A stretch of 64,000 bases of DNA, from contig WOAB01000878.1 of NCBI GenBank assembly GCA_027886185.1, positions 4,662,001-4,726,000 of the forward strand, read 5' to 3'. Below the pieces are notes generated by a model. It did no database searches, had not been told where the DNA came from, and worked only from the letters and a program-made list of their open reading frames with translations. The translations under genes and the position numbers were made by a program. Position 1 is the first letter of the stretch. Every line of letters starts with the position of its first letter. Below, one piece after another: positions 11,621 to 21,987 of this stretch. The DNA is from Rheum nobile (Eukaryota; Streptophyta; Magnoliopsida; Caryophyllales; Polygonaceae).

Positions 11621-12170
11621 CACAATAAGTAATACCACGACAATAAAGAGTATGTTGCCAAAACAACATATTTTAAAGTTGGCGTACAGGATGTCACACG
11701 ATTCGGTTAGGGTGAAAGGGAGGATCTTGTACAAGTTTGTATACCAGTTGAAGGCATATCCTAACACACTCCCGAGTGTGCTGAAGACTATGAACACCAG
11801 CTTTGAGGTTCTCAGCCGTTGCTGGTCACCTTGGCATAGATCACCAAAATAGTCTTTCACCGAATCCTACAAATATATAACTTGATATAGCTTAAAATCG
11901 GTTAAAAAAATATTTGAAATCAGTAGAAACCCTAGTTTTTAACCTCGACCATAATCTTCAAAAAATCCATCATCCAGCTCCCACAAGTGGACAGGTTCGA
12001 CACCATCCAAAAGCTGTACACTTCAGGTATTCCCCCCCCCCCCCCCCCCCCCCCCCCTCCCCCCCGAGGTCCTTAGCGAAGCACAACCCTAATCGCAATA
12101 AAGGGGTTGTACTTCCCGATCTGCATTCTGACTAACCACCGGTTACAATAAGCTGTAACCAGTGTGATGT
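11546..12170 (-). pseudogene. Diverged sucrose transporter-like pseudogene H
   Basis: Right arm of the second SUT palindrome. The minus strand at 11,546-11,860 reads GDLCQGDQQRLRTSK, LGSVLGYAFNWYTNLYKILPFT and ESCDILYANFK. Further on, 12,073-12,170 reads LVTAYCNRWLVRMQIGKYN, the counterpart of LVTAYCSR in copy G. Between them lies an expanded C/G tract (12,032-12,065) where copy G has only GGGGG. Homology stops near 12,170, before helix 1, at the join to a kinase fragment. Confidence 0.65.
12032..12065. repeat. C26-T-C7 homopolymer tract
   Basis: Twenty-six C, one T and seven C, by direct count. The mirror position in the other arm (near 11,030) has only five G. The tract is therefore a local expansion inside one palindrome arm. 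The length may be unreliable if this is an assembly. Confidence 0.85.
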
Positions 12171-12174
12171 ACCC

Positions 12175-12325
12175 TTGCCCACCATGACTGCAACTGAAGA
12201 GGAGGGAGCAGAGATTCAAGTTCACCAAATGAGTGGCGTCCTCCACCTTCACGAAGGACGGGAGCAGATCGTCGTCCACCGTGACATCAAGGCTAGCAAC
12301 GTGCTCCTCGTCGCCAAGCTCTACG
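12175..12325 (+). pseudogene. Lectin receptor-like kinase fragment
   Basis: The frame reads SGVLHLHEGREQIVVHRDIK then ASNVLL, matching the L-type lectin receptor kinase stretch [22 protein letters not shown]. This includes the HRD catalytic-loop motif (normally H-R-D-x-K-x-x-N, here HRDIKASN). Only about 45 residues of a roughly 280-residue kinase domain remain. The invariant aspartate after NVLL is replaced (LVAKLYG). It abuts SUT copy H directly, so it looks like a fusion of two gene fragments at a rearrangement joint. Confidence 0.65.
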
Positions 12326-13990
12326 GTCAATTAGCGATTTCTGTCTCGCTAGGTTCTGGTCAATCCCTAAACCACACACGTGTCAAAACCCTAAGTTACC
12401 TAGAGCTGGAGAAGGTTCTAGGGACCTGGTGTTCGCTTGCTGGAAAAGAGGGGAGATTCTGAGAGTGGTGGACGTTTAATCTTTTCATCTTTTATTTCAT
12501 TTAAGAGGAGTGTGGACAGATAGACTAATAAAGATGGTGAAATAAGAGTTGATATATAAATATTCACTTTCAAACAAAAAAAACCCAATTTCATATGTTA
12601 TTTTGATATATTTTTTTGTAGGGGTATTTTAGAAAATTAATAACGGTGATGTTCATCATCACTTGGCTGAACAAAAATGAATTATTATTATATAGATATT
12701 AGTTTTATAACAACTTCGGAGAGGTAGTTAGGTTCAAAAATTTGGAAATCCGGTTTCAGTTTTAGTCAACACTTTTTCTTCAAAAATTGTCTAATTCAAA
12801 ATTCCAAGGATAATATAATACTCCTATGTTACTAAGCGCATAAACAATGCTCGTTATGTTGAAGAGGTGAATATCTAAAAAATAATATATTAAAAATGGT
12901 GTTTTGGTAATTAAATACAAATAATTTAAGTTAAAAAATGGTTTTTTGTAAAACCGAAAATAAAAGATAATTAAGTGCAAACAAATATAAGGATGCTTAC
13001 GTATAAAAATTCCTAAACATGAGTACCACTTGATTTTCATATTGAAATGAAGATATATTTTTTGATGGAAAACAGTAGTTCGTGTAAAATCACGTCATTG
13101 CCTGTTTAAATATTATTTTTGAATATTAAACACATGAGTCGTTGGTGTATTCTGCGTCTCTTTTGTTTTATAGTTTTATATTTAAAAAAAAAAAAAAGCA
13201 AAATAAATTTGTAAGTGTCGTTCTATAATTCAACGACTCTTTATGCATAAATTATTGTACAGCATAGCGATTATTTCCGAAGTAATATTTTTATGCATAA
13301 ATACACATCATCCCACCCAAATCTAACCTACAACACATTTTTTAATTGGAATAACAGTTATACCCTATGTAAATTTGATAAACAAAAGCAACGGTAAATC
13401 AACGTCAAACCATCGATACAATCCATTAAAATATAAAACTAATGGAAACAAGTTCGAAAAAAAAGTTGTTCTCTTTCATCAAATCTGCATAAGCTCAACA
13501 ACATAAGTTTATGATTTTTGCAATTTTCACCGTTTTCACATGTGAAACACAAGGAGAGATCAATTGACAGCCGTATAAATCATTTTTTCAAAGTCGAATC
13601 CCTAAGAAACGATTAACAACTATAACAATAAAAACGAGTATGATGAGATCACGTATCTACCAGACTTTGGTTACAGTTACTCAGAAAAAAGAAAAAGAAA
13701 AACAACTAATTATTGACCAGAGTATGGGAATAACAAAGAAGACAAGGCATGTCGGCGGACGATAAGGTGTTGCGCTTCAACTGTGTGAACATATTACGTA
13801 GTATAAGTGAGTAAAGGGAGATAAAAGTGGATCTATGATTACTGTTTAGGGTTTGATATATAAGGATACTTTAGTAATTTGAAAGTATGAAGGATGTGAT
13901 ATATGACAACAAAAAGTGTGATGATAGGCACTTTATGCCAAGCCTATTTTAAGAATTAATTTTCCTTAAAAAAAATTGGCACTAGATTGA
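12326..13990. other. AT-rich intergenic sequence
   Basis: No gene I can support. 12,330-12,480 is of more even composition and may belong to the fragment before it. The rest is AT-rich with a poly-A run near 13,184. Confidence 0.5.
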
Positions 13991-15070
13991 TGGCTTGTGC
14001 ATATAGTGAAAGTTGATTTACAAAATCCGGTCAATTCAAAGGACATAGCTAGATTGATAGAGCATACACGTACCAATTGCAAGAAGTACGTGGTGCGCGA
14101 CGCCGCGCGTCTTTCAGGAGGTGGTCGCTGCTTGGGGCCGGGTGCAGATCAGCGACAGTTGGAGCCGCGTTGCTGGTTCGAGCAGTCCGTCGGAGGGCTT
14201 ATTGGCCGGGCTAGCGACGGGTCGGTTTGTTCCAATCAACTGCTGAGGTGGAATCTGACTGTCTCCCTCTCGTTTCGAGACTCCGCAAGTCCAGCAGCTG
14301 GAGGTCTGTACCGATCAAATTAAAGCCAGTGGTTAGGAGTTTTTAAAGAGTTCATGTCCCAGAGGTTACCGTGCCCCGTAAAGGGGCTAAGAGTTGCCGC
14401 GCGGGAAACCGCAATCCACGCCCACGAAACTGGCAAGGCTGGAAAAAAAAAAAGGGGGGGGGGGGGGGGGGGGGGGGGGGGATACACTGAGAAAGGGGGG
14501 GTTCAGGCTGGTATGGGGGTCGGGGTGGGGTTACACTGGAAAGGGGGTTACGGCTGGTATGGGGGGACGGGAGGTTGGGCGCTGCCTAGGAGCCCGAAAG
14601 CAGCGGGACGCTGGACCGAGGGGGGAGAGATGTCGGCGGGTCGCTGGACCGAGAGAGGCCTGGGCGCCTAGGAGTGGGGGGTGGTGGGGGAAAAGGTGTC
14701 GGGAGGGAGGGGTGACTACTGGTTGGGCTTGGGGGGGTGGAACCACAGGAGACCCTCACCCTAGGGTTAGGCGCGAGAGAAGGGGGGAGGGGGAGGAGGG
14801 TTCGATACTCTGGGAGGGGGGGTTCGCTAGGTAGGGAGGGGGAAGGCTAGAGCAGCGGGGTGTGGTGCCGACGGAGCAGGGGGGGCAGAGCAGCAGGGGA
14901 GAAGGCTAGAGGGGCGAAGGGGGGGGGGGGGGGGGGGAGGTAAAGAGGGGATCTGCGAGGGTAGAGATCCGCCTGGGACAGGGGGCTGCGGGCGACGCGG
15001 TGTCGCCGGAGATGACCGGGAGGGACGCCGGAGAAGCGCCGGAGAGACTGAGAACTGGAGCGCGTTCAGA
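13991..15070. other. GC-rich, G-homopolymer low-complexity block
   Basis: An abrupt GC-rich island in AT-rich surroundings. 14,454-14,481 is 28 G directly after 11 A, and 14,919-14,937 is 19 G; many GGGGG runs lie between. Open frames here are driven by composition (poly-Gly/Arg) and have no recognisable domain. The first part (13,991-14,430) is ordinary GC-rich sequence without a family match. The minus strand of 14,990-15,090 resembles a C-rich 5' leader with CTCCGGCG words. It may be the 5' end of a transposon or captured gene; identity unknown. Confidence 0.5.
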
Positions 15071-16022
15071 GAGGGAGAGAAAATAAAATCAATCAGTTTT
15101 TAAATCCTGAGATCTTCCTTATTTTCAGACTGGAACACCATTGTCTCAACCTCAATTTTATAACCAGAAAATGAAAGAAAAAAAGACTATAGTATGTCAT
15201 TTCCACCTCGATCTGTATAGCTAGCTGTTTTTTTTTTTTTTGTTAAATCTCTATATAGCACTTCATATATATGTGAAGTTGTCACTGTCAGCTGCACACT
15301 CCTCTTAATTATAATGGCCATATATACAGAGCAGAGAATTGAAACTCCATGTGGTCTAATCGTTCAAGCTTTACTTAATTAACCAAATCATTTACAGATT
15401 AATTTCAAATAATAATGACTATAAAAAAGGGAATAAAACTAAGATACGCATTGTAATTAGAATGTTAAATTTGATCTGTATTCATGACTCAATAACATCA
15501 AGTTTTCTTGATCAAACAAATAGTACGCATTCATATATCTATATGCCACACTATGATACTCAAGTTTTACAACACAATCATCTATATTCTCTAATCTCTA
15601 TAGATTATAGACACTGCAAAAATGATAAAAGCATCCAATTCAAAGGAAGTATAAGTTCCTTGGAATATTATATACAATATTTGAACAATCAACTCATATG
15701 TAACTGATACGGATTAGTGGAATATAATAGTTCCCTGGAATATAAAGTTTGGTCAAAGGATATACATTGTGTGTGTATGTAAGAGGTCCATGCCAATATT
15801 GTCAATTGACAATAAATGGTGTTACTAATTAATTTAAGGAAGTGTTTGGACAATGCTGAGGATTTACTCCTATTGCTTTATTTGGTATCTAATTATGGCT
15901 TCTCTTTCTTTCACCGAAAAAGTAAAAATGATGGCTTCTTTTAGAGACCTCCCAACTGCCCACTAAAGCCCATAGAAGATAAAGAGGAGTTAGGTTTCAA
16001 ATATCTTCCTATAATGGTACAA
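15071..16022. other. AT-rich sequence left of the Helitron
   Basis: No supported gene. An 81-codon open frame at 15,462-15,707 is AT-driven. GTATAAGTTCCTTGGAATAT (near 15,648) and TAATAGTTCCCTGGAATATA (near 15,726) form a weak direct repeat. Confidence 0.5.
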
Positions 16023-16032
16023 CTAGTGTAGC

Positions 16033-16049
16033 CCCGCGCCATGCACGGG
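16033..16049 (-). other. Helitron 3' terminal hairpin
   Basis: Seven-base-pair stem (CCCGTGC with GCGCGGG, one G-T wobble) and a three-base loop ATG, ten bases from the terminal CTAG. This matches the transposition-terminator hairpin of Helitrons. Confidence 0.8.
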
Positions 16050-16839
16050 TTAATATAACTCATTAGTTATTAAATGAATTAGTAGTTACATGTTTTTGTT
16101 TAATTAGAAAATGAATTAGTCACTAATGAATTTATATACAATTCATTAACAGCGAAAATAATATCTAAGAAATTTAAATTGACAAAATTAAACTATAAAG
16201 ATAATAATATAGTAATGACTATCATAGAACTATCAGTCACGATGCAAACAGAAAAATAAGCATAAGTGATAAATACAAGCATGTGCAAAATTATGTAACA
16301 ATGTCCTTTTATGAGAAGAACTACCTTGCAACTCAAGATATAATACTCTTCCAATGCTTCTACTGAAATGATCTATGCGGTTCCATCAAAGAAGAGGAGC
16401 CTTGTAGAGTGACACACAACATGAAAGATTCATAAACCAAGCAAAAGATCACGACAACGATCTTGGGGTAGTCTAGCATTGTAAAATGCAATCTTGGCAA
16501 ACATAAGTAGATGTAATAAGATCCTTCGAAGTAAAATAATCATATAGCTCCATCAACAACAGGAAATAATGCTCCCTACAGAGAGTAAACAACAGGAATG
16601 GAAAGTAGTCATGAATACACCAAAAATAGTATTTGAGGATAAAGCAGTTGGTTTATAATTCAACTACTACGGTTTTTAAGGGTTGGGATAACGGAAAAGT
16701 AGGAGTCGGTCAATCCTACATATTTTCTGACCAATGTAATTCTGACCTGCGTAAACGTGAAAAGTCTTTACTCGTCACTTGAGAATGACACGAAACACTT
16801 CAAACTATAAAGCTCTATATTCAAATGAATGGGCACTCA

Positions 16840-18571
16840 CTGTATCGGTGATGTTATCAAATGTCTCGGCACGCATAGTCCACTCTTGCAAGTCTGGAGT
16901 TTGAGCAACACTAGAACACATGAACCAATTAGCGGCCACAAGATTAGAAACTTGATTAAAATTGACGAAATTTGCAATCCAGTAATTAAAGCTTGTCCTT
17001 TCTTATAAACAGGAGGGCACCTATCATAAATTAGCAGAAAACCCACAATATTGTAAGCGTCCAAAGCAAAGTACTTACTCAAGTAAGTTTAGCTGTTTGA
17101 GTATTGCCTTATGCGCATTTTGGTTCTGCAACACAAAACAGAAGTTTAGAGAAGCACAAAAGGAATCTAGGAAGATAAACTATGGTGGAGATCAACAGAC
17201 AAGATCAACAACTGAAGAAACCTACCCTCAACAGCAGAGGAACATGCCAAATATTTGGTACATCATGGATATTCAGAATATTTGCAGCTTGAAAAAGCAA
17301 TGAAGAACATGAATTCAGGCGCATGCTAATATCTGAGAATACAACTTCTGAAAGTATCTGTCAACATATTACCGGCACATGACAGAATTGAGAGAGTTTC
17401 TCCTTCGTATTATCTAATAAAGGCTGCAATGTGCAAAAAAGGTTATATATTTATGTAAATTGACACATTTAGAGAGACAACAAATTTGCAGAAATCTTGG
17501 CATGTATTTGAGCAAAGCTACACTGCGTTGGTACAGAATTTAAGTTTTCTATCAAAATCATTCCTGATTAGCATTAGAGGGTAACATCTCTAGGAACACG
17601 AGTACACATCCACAAATAATAAATAATAAGAGATGCCTAACCTGAGCAGAGCGACATGCCAATAGATTAGGAGTCAAACCCAGTGCCCTTAGCTCCCTTA
17701 CACTATGCTGGGTAGGCTTTGTTTTCTATGAAGAAGAATAAGACATATCACAACGGGACATAGAAGATTACAACCACATGGGCAAAGAAAGCTTGAACAA
17801 AAATATCATAAATCACCAAGAAAACTGTAGGAATATTTTTTTTTTACCTGCTCTCCGACAACACCAAGAACAGGTATAAGGCTCACATGAATGAGACAGA
17901 AATTTTCTTGCCCTGTAGTTAAACTGAATAATTCCTCATAATCTAAACTTAAAAAGAGGCTGAACCAATAGAAGAATATAGCATTTTATCATACCAACTA
18001 TGAAAGACAATTGACGTAGAGCCTCAATTAATGGCATGGATTCGATATCCCCTAAGAAGGTAATGGAGAGCGGGTACTTCAGATCACTTAAATAGGAAGA
18101 AAAAATCATTTAAGAAATAAAGGCATGATATCACTTACCAACAGTCCCTCCCAATTCAATAACGCAGACATCTGCAGTTCCATCTTTTCCATCCACAGGA
18201 ACAGCGGCAACACACTCAATATTTTCTTTTATAGCATCAGTTATATGAGGTACCACCTGAAAGATATTACACGACCTCGTATATCTCACAATATTTTCTA
18301 ACTACAACATGGAAGATGCAACCTACAACTCCAAGGCAAAGCCTCACCTGAACAGTCTTGCCAAGATAATCACCTTTCCTTTCTTTATCAAGGACATACT
18401 GTAAATATAGAAGGGTTGTCAAATCTACATGAGAAAAATGAATAGCACGACAAATTTGATTCAGAGGGAAATTTATGCACCTTATATATCTTGCCAGTAG
18501 TTATGTTGTTGTCTTTGGTCAGAGTCACATCCAAGAACCGTTCATAATTACCCAGGTCTAAATCAACCTTA
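16840..18571 (-). pseudogene. CTP synthase gene fragment (ten exons, captured)
   Basis: CTP synthase makes CTP from UTP, ATP and glutamine. Exon blocks in family order on the minus strand: [20 protein letters not shown] (18,571-18,480); [15 protein letters not shown] (near 18,400-18,353); [20 protein letters not shown] and [12 protein letters not shown] (18,259-18,140); DIESMPLIEALRQLSFIVG (18,056-17,998); ENFCLIHVSLIPVLGVVGEQ (17,925-17,848); [20 protein letters not shown] (17,725-17,641); PLLDNTKEKLSQFCHVP (near 17,420); NILNIHDVPNIWHVPLLLR (near 17,290-17,225); NQNAHKAIL (near 17,130); and EWTMRAETFDNIT (16,890-16,840). Most blocks are bounded by AG/GT splice sites. They cover roughly residues 70-300, the ATP-dependent synthetase half. 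The P-loop N-terminus and the whole glutaminase half are missing, so it cannot be an active enzyme. Confidence 0.85.
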
Positions 18572-18602
18572 ACAAAACACAAACTTTAAAGGTCAGTCCA
18601 GC

Positions 18603-18800
18603 CTTGCCAGTAGTTATGTTCTTCTCTTGAGCATTTCGTCGAACACGTGGTGTGCTTGAGAAAGCTTATCCCTTTAGCTAGCCAATCGGTCACTAAATTA
18701 TAAGTCGACTGGCCTAGTTCATCCACCCTCTTCATCGTCATCGCTTGAAAGAGCTTTAGAGCTTCATCCACCCTCTTGACCATGATAACTACCACCAAGC
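18603..18800 (-). pseudogene. PPR protein fragment (captured)
   Basis: The minus strand reads RVDEALKLFQAM, then STYNLVTDWLAKG, and in another frame AHHVFDEMLKR. These are pentatricopeptide-repeat signatures (VDEALKLF, TYN-L, A-VFDEM). One to two repeats remain, with frame changes. PPR proteins bind organelle RNA; this piece is too short to do so. It joins the CTP synthase piece at an 18-base repeat (CTTGCCAGTAGTTATGTT at 18,490-18,507 and 18,603-18,620). Confidence 0.6.
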
Positions 18801-19251
18801 TATGATTTCTTTCAAACCCTTCCCACTAGTAGAACAGAAATCAAGGTTAAAATTGTGTAGCAACATGAATGCAGAAACTTAACAAAAACCCAGCAATCAG
18901 AAAACCTATTAATACCAGCAAATCATAAAGAGGGATATTACTTCATCAGTTAAGTGCAGAATCAAAAAAGAAAACGAATGAAAAACGCCGCCGTCGCAGT
19001 TAACATGAAAAGGCAAATCCAATCAGAAGAGTGGATCGGGGACTTACAACAATCAAATTCGACGAATCGGGATAAGAAACTCGCAGAAGCAGAAAACAAC
19101 TCAGTAAAAGGAAGGCGAAGAGAAGACGAACCTGCAGAGGAAGGCGACACCTCTCAAACTCGACACCTCTCAAACTCGAATTTTAACTCATTTGGTAAAC
19201 TAATAACAAATTGGGAAAAGAAAGGAGCAAAATTGATTGAAGCGAATTGAT

Positions 19252-19680
19252 TGAAAGAGAAAGCGGAGGAGACAAACAAATAGCCAAATTCGATAAAACC
19301 TAGAAAGTTCAAGAGAGATACCTCATCGTGAGAGGCGCAAGTAAACACAGGAATATCGCGAGAAGACAAAGCAGTTGAATTATCAGTACACGACGGCCCA
19401 CCTTCGTTCTCAGATTCTTCTAATCGGCATGTCAAGTTACAGTCCGATCAGATCCAATTCTTGCTCCTCTTCTTTGATTAGCCTCTGATTAGCTCTGATT
19501 CTGAATGGCGGCACCTCAGCGAAAGAGAAAGCGGAAAAGAAACAGATTGAAGCGGAGGAGATTCAGCAAATTGATTGAAGCAGAATTGAAAGAAAGAGAA
19601 AGCGGAGGAGACAAACAAATAGCCAAATTCGATAAACCCTAGAAAGTTCAAGAGAGATACCTGATCGTGAGAGGCGCAAG
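19252..19680. repeat. Direct duplication inside the Helitron
   Basis: A stretch of about 90 bases containing GCGGAGGAGACAAACAAATA and CAAGAGAGATACCT followed by ATCGTGAGAGGCGCAAG occurs at about 19,252-19,341 and again at about 19,594-19,680, offset about 342 bp. It probably arose by internal duplication after or during capture. The sequence is near the 5' end of the Helitron and looks like a gene 5' leader. Confidence 0.65.
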
Positions 19681-20141
19681 GTTCAAGGCCTTGGAAGCTT
19701 CAATCCAAAGCAGTTGAATTAACCCTAAACGACGGCCCACCTTCGTTCCCAGATTTTTCCAATCGGCAAGCGGAGAAGATTTTCGGTGTGTGTGGATTAG
19801 GGAGATTCAACGAAAGAGAAAGCGGAGAAGAAAGAGTATGTCAGTTGAAAAGAAGGTGGAGGTATGGAGGAGAAGGTGGAGTGTATCAGTTTTTAGGGAA
19901 GAAGACAGATGTGAGATTTAGAGGTTGCCAGATGTCACAAAATTAAAGAGTAACGTGACTAAAATTTTTGTGAAGACATGCCTACAGCTTTAATGTATTA
20001 GGATAGATGTACAATGCATGTTGTGAACCAAAATAGAAGTGTCATGACAAACAACGTGCCATTATGGCATTATGTCATCGTCAAGATGTGTGAATTGGCA
20101 GAGCAGCACACTATAATTTCCAACGTTAATTCAAAAGCAAG

Positions 20142-20299
20142 AAATTCAAGTTTTTCTTTCCCTTTTTAGTTTTTACTCTTTTTCAAAGATGTGTGTGAAC
20201 AGTATACCATATTATTATGGAAATTCAAGTTTTTCTTTCCCTTTTTAGTTTTTACTCTTTTTTAAAGATGTGTGTGAACAGTATACCATATTAGTATGT
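20142..20299. repeat. 79-bp tandem duplication
   Basis: Two adjacent units (20,142-20,220 and 20,221-20,299) beginning AAATTCAAGTTTTTCTTTCC and ending near ACCATATTA. They differ at a few bases. The duplication lies just outside the Helitron. Confidence 0.85.
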
Positions 20300-20560
20300 A
20301 AGAGAAGGTAATATGATATTGGAGTCCAATTAGACTAATGGGTCATTAATTTGTGGTCTTTGCTATGTTAGAAATGATGCAGTAAATTCAAAAAAAAATC
20401 CATATGTTTTAAAGATTCAATTTTCTATGATTGAAAGAAATAATGGCTACTCGATCACATGTTTTCTCTTCTGATCAAACAGTAAACGGGCATGTGATTG
20501 TTAGCTATTTAAGCCTATTTCTTATGGGCATGTGAAAAAATACCAACTATTGGTGTCTTG

Positions 20561-21449
20561 TGTTGGAACTCATTTTTGAATGTGGCGTCGGATACTTTTT
20601 CGGGCACAATTTCGGTGGGCTCCGGTCATTATCAACACCGGAAAGTGGAAGCATTGGTCTCCTCTACGCGAGCACATTCTCGTAGTGTACTCATACGACA
20701 AAAATGATTTCCGTTTGAATGAGAAATGGACGCCCAAAGTAGCTTGCATGAAGTGCAAAACTTGAGAATATGTGGGGGCAAATTTCTTGTCCCACATTGG
20801 AAGTTTGGAGGTAGAAATACCACCATATATAATGGAGAAATGGACTCAAGGTTGTGGCCTTGGGTCATTACCCATTTTCAATGGGGAGAGGAGCTAGCCC
20901 AACACCACACGCGCGCCGAGTCGAGTCGAGTCGTGCCGTGCTTGGGCTTGGGCTTGCCACCTTCCTCCATTAATGTCGAAGGATTTTTGGGCCAATCCGG
21001 AAGCCCATTAGTGGGCTTTGATCTGGTACATGGAGAGATTTCGGGCTGCAGACCTAATCTTCCTCCATTAATGTCGAAGGATCTGTAACGTTCAAATCCT
21101 CCTCTTCAGACTTCTGAAGCTCTTTAAAAAGAGTTGTCAGCCTCTCATTCGAAGACACAGAAAAACGATCTTCCTCCCTCCTCTCTGTTTTCCGAAAAAA
21201 TCGAGTCTGAGAGTACTACACAGAGCGGTTCGTAGCCTTCTGGATTATTTGGTTGCGCAAATCAGAAGTCGTCTTGCAGTTGTATCCTGGGATTCGGAAC
21301 GCCATCAAACCGTCGCAATACGGAGCGTTTTCAGAATTAAGGAGAGAGATTTCGTTCTCGACTCTGCATCGTTCTTAGTTCGATATAATTTCGTTTAATT
21401 ATTGTGCAATTTCTACTTGCAGTTTATATTCCAATATTGCGTTCCTACA
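20561..21449. mobile_element. Solo LTR, Copia-like, with target-site duplication
   Basis: The block starts TGTTGGAACTC and ends GTTCCTACA, giving near-inverted ends TGTTGG/CCTACA, and is flanked on both sides by TCTTG (20,556-20,560 and 21,450-21,454). That is the 5-bp duplication made by retroviral-type integrase. There is no internal coding region, so this is an 889-bp solo LTR left by recombination. The TGTTGGAA start is common in plant Copia LTRs, but the superfamily is not proven. Inside are a TCCCACATTGG word (near 20,790) and CTTCCTCCATTAATGTCGAA twice (near 20,962 and 21,059). Confidence 0.8.
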
Positions 21450-21599
21450 TCTTGATTGTTACTACTTGCAACTAGCATTGATACTGTAGTTTTTCCACTA
21501 TTATATCAGAGGACAAAATTAAAGGGCTCTATCCTACATTTTCCCATTTTAAGGATATAGAGTAATCCTTGTATAAGATCATCAGGTTTTTTTTTATAC

Positions 21600-21987
21600 A
21601 GGCAAACATAAAGTATCCTTACAAACAAGAAGGCATACCTAAATTATCACAACGGATGATTTTTATAAATATTTTACAAGCTAAGGAAACAGTAGAGCTC
21701 GAATCTACAAACTGGAGACGAGATCGATGCAGTTGTGTACACCCATGGTGCAGCGAAAGGTAATCCATAATGGTGTTACGTAGAAGAGTGGAGGAGATGT
21801 TAGAAGAAGCCAGGAAATATGCGGCTTTATTGGATTCTCGATAGCAGTGATAAATCTGAAAATAATCCAAACCACGTAACAAGGATTGAATTTCCGTAAT
21901 TATATGAGATATTTCCCAAGGATTTTTCCAAATTTCACGAATGGCTTTAATGACAGAAAGATTATCTCCTTCAAAAACTACCCACAT
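21600..21987 (-). pseudogene. LINE-derived RNase H domain fragment
   Basis: The minus strand reads VFEGDNLSVIKAIREIWKNP and YRESNKAAYFLASSN, the second half of the plant non-LTR RNase H-like domain (family pattern: E-D-A--I, later H--RE-N--AD-LA). A short poly-T run on the plus strand just to the left (near 21,587) fits a poly-A tail. The N-terminal DG motif and the reverse transcriptase are missing: a 5'-truncated LINE remnant. Confidence 0.6.

Larger units (their letters stand above)
16023..20003 (-). mobile_element. Non-autonomous Helitron with captured gene exons
   Basis: On the minus strand the element starts TCCTAATACATTAAAG (at 20,003) and ends with the hairpin CCCGTGC-ATG-GCGCGGG (16,033-16,049), ten bases, then CTAG (16,023). 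The flanking bases are A before TC and T after CTAG, the AT insertion site expected for Helitrons. These are the three diagnostic Helitron signs: 5' TC, 3' hairpin plus CTRR, and insertion between A and T. The length is 3,981 bp. No Rep/helicase is inside, so it must have moved in trans. Cargo on the minus strand: a CTP synthase segment and a PPR segment, in the same orientation as the element. Confidence 0.8.

Noticed and set aside
14354..14834. Overlapping open frames in the G-rich block
   Set aside because: Poly-Gly/Arg readings produced by G homopolymers; no domain and no codon signal.
20770..21449. Alternative LTR start at TGTGGGGGCAAATTTC (20,774)
   Set aside because: No target duplication fits that start, while TGTTGGAA at 20,561 gives a perfect TCTTG duplication.
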